Shown: positions 5,189 through 7,778 of the stretch, piece by piece
How positions within the stretch are numbered: position 1 is the first letter of the stretch
Layout of the letters: each line of letters opens with the position of its first letter
Assembly: GCA_023265735.1 (NCBI GenBank)
Contig: JAHFSN010000082.1
Coordinates: 1 to 7,778, forward strand
Reading direction: 5' to 3'
Length of the DNA: 7,778 nucleotides
Origin: Spirochaetaceae bacterium
GTDB taxonomy: Bacteria; Spirochaetota; Spirochaetia; JABEVK01
Notes under the pieces: generated by a model
What the model saw: only the letters and a program-made list of their open reading frames with translations
What the model was told of the DNA's origin: nothing
The model's database searches: none
Position numbers and translations under genes: made by a program

Positions 5189-5904
5189 GGGTGGGGATCT
5201 GTGACGACGACCCGGCCGCCAACGCGCGGCTGCAGGACCTCTTGGGACAATACGGAGCCCAGAGGACCATCCCCCTTCAGGTTGCCGCCTTCCAAAATGG
5301 AGAGGAGCTGCTGGCCCAATTCGCCGAGGGTCTCTCCTTCGACCTGGTCATCCTCGATGTCTACATGGGAGAACTGGATGGCATCGCCGTCGCCAAGAGG
5401 ATCAGGGAGCGGGACAAACTGTGCCCCATCGTCTTCCTCACCAACTCTCGAGAAGATGCTATCCACGGGTACGGAGTGAGGGCCCTCCAGTACCTGATCA
5501 AGCCCATCGAGCCCGAGGCCCTGACACAGACCCTAGACCTGGTCAGGGAAGAGCTTCCTGCCCAAGGGAGCAAGAGCGTACAGATTGAGAATCGCACAGG
5601 AATTTACCGGGTGCTCCTGACCGACATCGTGTTCGCCGAGAGCCGAGCCAAGGTCGTCACGGTCCACACCCGAACCCAGGGCGACCTGAGTTTCTACGGT
5701 CGCCTCGATCATTTTGCCCAGGACTGCGACGCCTCGCACTTCTTCCGCTGCCACAAGAGTTTTCTCGTCAACCTCGACTTTGTCTACGGCATCAAGGAGC
5801 GGAGCTTCGTCCTCAAGACGGGCCAAGCGGTTCGCATCAGCACCAACCTGGCCGATGCCAAGCGGATCTTTGCCGCCCATGCGGCCCGTTATCTCAAGCC
5901 CTAA
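5182..5904 (+). CDS. LytTR-family response regulator (AgrA/LytR type)
   Basis: A 240-residue cytoplasmic transcription regulator with a receiver domain (about 3-122) and a LytTR DNA-binding domain (about 131-235). In the receiver, the acidic patch D8-D10, phosphoacceptor D59 (in VILDVYMGELDG), T87 (FLTNS) and K107 (IKP) are all present, so it should be phosphorylated normally. The LytTR part contains FFRCHKSFLVNLDFV (187-201), the signature of this fold, including R189, H191, K192 and N197. Such regulators bind pairs of about 9-bp direct repeats near promoters. The gene overlaps the kinase gene by 7 bases and starts at TTG. It is the obvious partner of the kinase; the regulon is unknown, with the operon's own promoter as one candidate target. 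Its TAA stop overlaps the TAG of the convergent phosphatase gene. Confidence 0.93.
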   Translation: MLRVGICDDDPAANARLQDLLGQYGAQRTIPLQVAAFQNGEELLAQFAEGLSFDLVILDVYMGELDGIAVAKRIRERDKLCPIVFLTNSREDAIHGYGVRALQYLIKPIEPEALTQTLDLVREELPAQGSKSVQIENRTGIYRVLLTDIVFAESRAKVVTVHTRTQGDLSFYGRLDHFAQDCDASHFFRCHKSFLVNLDFVYGIKERSFVLKTGQAVRISTNLADAKRIFAAHAARYLKP

Positions 5905-6767
5905 ACGTCGAAGCTCGTATGGGCCCGAACGTAATCGGCGGCGGCCTGACTGGGGGCGAAGACCACGTGGTCGAGGCTCGACCACCGTTCGGGGTGGCCT
6001 GCGACATTGATGATGGCGGTCTCGTCCATCGTTTCTCCCATGGGCCGTCCGTTTCCGTGGAACACCATGGTCCAACCCAGGTTGACCAGAAGGGGCAGGC
6101 ACGCGGCGAAGTCCCAAATCTTGAACCGAGTGACCAGGGCCCCGAAGGACCCGGCGGCGAGTCTTGTCATGTTAAACACCGACGAACCCGTCACCTGAAC
6201 GTAGAAAGGAAGCTGGTACTTTCCAAACCGGGCCAACTGCTGGCTGATGGAGATCATGCACCCCTTGGGAATATCGGGACCCTTGGGCGGCTTCAGGGCA
6301 ACCGGATGACCGAGCCTCGATTCCCAGCGGTCGGCATCGTCGCCCAGTTTCTCGCGGTAGGTCGTCCCTTCCTTGGAATAGTAGAGTTCGCCCAGGGCCG
6401 CCAGAAACACCACCCCTTCCTGGAGCACTCCGCCCTTCATGAACCCGATGGAAACGCCCCAGTTGGGCAGGTTGTTGGCAAAGGGAGCGGTGCCGTCGAT
6501 GGGGTCAATGACCCAGGCGCTGCCGAGAAATGCCGCCTTCAGATAATCCTCGGATTTTTGGGCGATGGTCTCCTCCCCCAGCACGTACGACCCGAGGGAA
6601 GGATTCTCCAGGCGCTCGGTGAGGAAGGCCTCGATGGACTTGTCGGCCAGGGTGACGATGGAATCGTCGTCCTTGTATTCCTTTTCAGGGTATTCGAAGT
6701 ACGACAAGCCGATCCGCCCGCACCGAAGGACCAGGGGGATCAGTTCGTCGAGGTTCCAGGAGTTCAT
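5901..6767 (-). CDS. Inositol monophosphatase-family phosphatase
   Basis: A 288-residue member of the metal-dependent, lithium-sensitive phosphatase superfamily (IMPase/CysQ/FBPase). Visible active-site elements are VTLADKSIE (38-46), GEE (64-66), the signature WVIDPIDGT (85-93, metal ligands D88 and D91) and WDFAACLPLL (218-227, D219). The set of metal ligands looks complete, so it should be an active Mg-dependent phosphatase, but the substrate (inositol phosphate, PAP, a sugar phosphate or other) cannot be told. The final motif has Cys where many relatives have Gly (WDFAAC versus WDxAAG). The ATG at 6765-6767 is chosen because the homologous region starts there and a promoter -10 ends 6 bases upstream; no Shine-Dalgarno sequence is present. 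An in-frame ATG at 6828-6830 would add 21 residues but also lacks one. Confidence 0.9.
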   Translation of the reverse strand: MNSWNLDELIPLVLRCGRIGLSYFEYPEKEYKDDDSIVTLADKSIEAFLTERLENPSLGSYVLGEETIAQKSEDYLKAAFLGSAWVIDPIDGTAPFANNLPNWGVSIGFMKGGVLQEGVVFLAALGELYYSKEGTTYREKLGDDADRWESRLGHPVALKPPKGPDIPKGCMISISQQLARFGKYQLPFYVQVTGSSVFNMTRLAAGSFGALVTRFKIWDFAACLPLLVNLGWTMVFHGNGRPMGETMDETAIINVAGHPERWSSLDHVVFAPSQAAADYVRAHTSFDV

Positions 6768-6773
6768 GGCCCC

Positions 6774-6802
6774 ATGGTACAGGGTTCGGTACCGGGGTTC
6801 AA
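6774..6802 (-). promoter_or_regulatory. Candidate promoter of the phosphatase gene, leaderless geometry
   Basis: TTGAAC (6797-6802, 4 of 6) and TACCAT (6774-6779, 4 of 6) are 17 bases apart. The -10 ends only 6 bases before the ATG at 6765-6767, so the transcript would start at or beside the start codon, the same geometry as upstream of the ATPase gene. Confidence 0.45.
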
Positions 6803-6821
6803 GGCGGGAGAAAGCGGGAGA
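6776..6821. repeat. Short tandem repeats in the phosphatase/NusG_II intergenic region
   Basis: GGTACAGGGTTC (6776-6787) is followed directly by the near copy GGTACCGGGGTTC (6788-6800). GCGGGAGA occurs at 6804-6811 and again at 6814-6821. ATGGTACA at 6774-6781 recurs at 6842-6849. The first pair covers the phosphatase -10 and spacer, as operator repeats often do. Confidence 0.45.
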
Positions 6822-6851
6822 CTGGCGCATCCGAGGATGAAATGGTACAAC

Positions 6852-6855
6852 GGAG
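6852..6855 (+). promoter_or_regulatory. Ribosome binding site supporting a GTG start for the NusG_II gene
   Basis: GGAG lies five bases before GTG 6861-6863. The in-frame ATG at 6837-6839 has GAGG directly adjacent with no spacing, and would place eight mostly polar residues before the membrane segment. Confidence 0.55.
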
Positions 6856-6860
6856 TCCAC

Positions 6861-7226
6861 GTGAAACTCCTGGATTGGTTCTTTCTTGTCGCCAGCTTCT
6901 CCCTCACGGTGGGGACCGCTTGGGCCGTGTTTGCCCCGTCCTCCAGCCCCCTGCAGGTCGAAGTGCAGGATCCCGAGGGGACGTTTCTCTACCCCCTCGA
7001 TCAGGATAGGACACTGGAAGCCCACGGCCCCCTCGGAATCACCACCATCGAGGTGGTGCAGGGCAAGGTCTGGGTGGAAGATTCCCCCTGCGTCAACAAG
7101 GTCTGCGTCGCGGCCGGCGTGATCCGGCATAGCGGTCAGTTCGTCGCGTGCCTTCCCAACCGCGTGTTTGTGAGAATCACGGGCGGCGCTCCGCCGTCCG
7201 AGGAACCCGATGCCCAGGTCCGCTAA
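6861..7226 (+). CDS. NusG domain II-containing exported or membrane-anchored protein (EetA-like)
   Basis: A 121-residue protein with an N-terminal hydrophobic segment (about 2-24, KLLDWFFLVASFSLTVGTAW) that serves as a membrane anchor or uncleaved signal, and a soluble domain (about 30-110) facing outward. The domain ends in DSPCVNKVCVAAG and VACLPNRVFV, with C77, C82 and C97 in the pattern I know from NusG_II proteins of Firmicutes and spirochaetes. Despite its name, this family is not the transcription factor NusG. It overlaps the next membrane gene by 17 bases, so the two are translated together. In Listeria-type electron-transfer loci a protein of this class (EetA, as I recall) sits next to a Gx protein; a role in flavin or redox transport is inferred. 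The ATG at 6837 is an alternative start. Confidence 0.88.
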   Translation: MKLLDWFFLVASFSLTVGTAWAVFAPSSSPLQVEVQDPEGTFLYPLDQDRTLEAHGPLGITTIEVVQGKVWVEDSPCVNKVCVAAGVIRHSGQFVACLPNRVFVRITGGAPPSEEPDAQVR

Positions 7227-7743
7227 AGTCCCGTTGCGGACGGACCTTGTGGCGTTCTTCGGGGCCCTTTCGCTGTTCTTCGCCACGTTGGAGTACTTGT
7301 TCCCCAAGCCCATCCCCTTTTTCCGGCTCGGTCTCTCGAACCTGCCCCTCCTCGTCTCCCTGGGATTCTTCAGCTTCCGGGAACAGATGCTCTTGCTCCT
7401 GCTGAAAGTCGTCGGCACGGGAATTGTGAACGGCACCCTGGCCAGCCACGTCTTCCTGTTCAGTAGCGGAGCCTCCCTGGCCAGCTTCATCGTGATGTAC
7501 GGCCTGTACAGGATCGTGCCGCCCCGGTTTCTTTCGCTCACCGGCATCAGCCTGGCCGGTGCCCTGGCCAGCAACGCCGTACAGATCGTCTTGGCCATGA
7601 CCGTGGTCTATGGTCCCGCCTCGGGGGTGGTGGCCCCCTGGTACCTCGGCCTGGGCACCTTTACCGGCTGGGTAATGGGTTGGGGCGCCACGGCGTTCCA
7701 GCGTCACTCCAAATGGCTGGAGAGGCTTCGTGCCACCGCGTAG
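7210..7743 (+). CDS. Gx transporter / heptaprenyl diphosphate synthase component I family membrane protein (EetB-like)
   Basis: A 177-residue integral membrane protein with about five hydrophobic helices (roughly 12-31, 44-66, 68-88, 89-102, 112-135 and a final stretch 142-160). The family signature FFRLGLSNLPLLVSL (37-51) is present, and further Gly- and Ser-rich helix motifs include GTGIVNGTLAS (69-79), FSSGASLASF (84-93) and GISLAGALASNAVQ (112-125). The family (PF07456 type) is called heptaprenyl diphosphate synthase component I in databases, but its fold resembles ECF-transporter substrate-binding subunits, so a small-molecule uptake role is more plausible than synthesis. The start has AGGA at 7201-7204 five bases upstream, inside the NusG_II gene. 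The short basic C-terminus is cytoplasmic. A polyprenyl synthase, FMN-transfer or NADH dehydrogenase gene may lie beyond the window. Confidence 0.88.
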   Translation: MPRSAKVPLRTDLVAFFGALSLFFATLEYLFPKPIPFFRLGLSNLPLLVSLGFFSFREQMLLLLLKVVGTGIVNGTLASHVFLFSSGASLASFIVMYGLYRIVPPRFLSLTGISLAGALASNAVQIVLAMTVVYGPASGVVAPWYLGLGTFTGWVMGWGATAFQRHSKWLERLRATA

Positions 7744-7778
7744 GCGCCCCGACTTTCTGGGACCCCGAATCCATCCCA

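Noticed and set aside
5961..5972. Perfect 12-bp palindrome GACCACGTGGTC
   Set aside because: It encodes D-H-V-V near the end of the phosphatase with common codons of this GC-rich genome, has no flanking symmetry and is best explained by coding sequence.
5919..6836. Upstream extension of the NusG_II frame to 5919
   Set aside because: It runs antisense through the whole phosphatase gene, which has a complete active-site motif set; only the part from 6861 matches the NusG_II family.
6768..7598. N-terminal extension of the phosphatase frame to 7598
   Set aside because: It is antisense to the NusG_II and Gx genes and lacks any conserved segment before the phosphatase start.

Overview
This is a GC-rich bacterial window with dense, compact genes, short intergenic gaps and frequent start/stop overlaps. 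The lineage cannot be fixed from sequence alone. A NusG_II/Gx membrane pair beside a GHKL/LytTR two-component system is a combination I associate with Firmicutes and Spirochaetota, and the high GC makes a spirochaete or another GC-rich anaerobe my tentative guess (low confidence). No rRNA, tRNA, CRISPR array, insertion sequence or attachment site is visible, and no stretch over 300 bases lacks a gene.

Left part (1-3660, all minus strand), read in the direction of transcription. A 110-residue beta-rich protein of unknown function comes first (3328-3660). Next is a six-helix membrane protein (2574-3236) with its own likely promoter. A tight three-gene unit follows: a MoxR-like AAA+ ATPase (1437-2522), a protein joining an HExxH metallopeptidase-like domain to a VWA-like domain with an intact MIDAS motif (310-1440), and an unknown protein cut by the window edge (1-306). 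The ATPase and VWA genes overlap by 4 bases (ATGA). The VWA gene and the third gene are 3 bases apart, with the ribosome binding site of the third inside the end of the second. An AAA+/VWA pair of this kind is generally a chaperone-like machine in which the ATPase remodels a target chosen by the VWA protein; the target here is unknown.

Middle part (3661-5904, plus strand). A 190-base divergent intergenic region carries a good promoter and several inverted repeats. It drives an AgrC-like sensor kinase (3851-5188) that overlaps a LytTR response regulator (5182-5904). No peptide-signal gene (AgrB/AgrD type) is visible in the window, so the signal and regulon are unknown.

Right part (5901-7778). 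An inositol-monophosphatase-family enzyme (5901-6767, minus) converges on the response regulator, the two stop codons sharing bases. Divergent from it are an exported or membrane-anchored NusG domain II protein (6861-7226) and an overlapping Gx/heptaprenyl-diphosphate-synthase-component-I-type membrane protein (7210-7743). These two resemble the EetA/EetB-type pair linked to flavin and quinone-based extracellular electron transfer in some Firmicutes. The last 35 bases hold nothing recognisable.

Several candidate promoters have 17-base spacers. Two of them (ATPase and phosphatase genes) place the -10 box 6-7 bases before the ATG with no Shine-Dalgarno sequence, which suggests leaderless transcripts.
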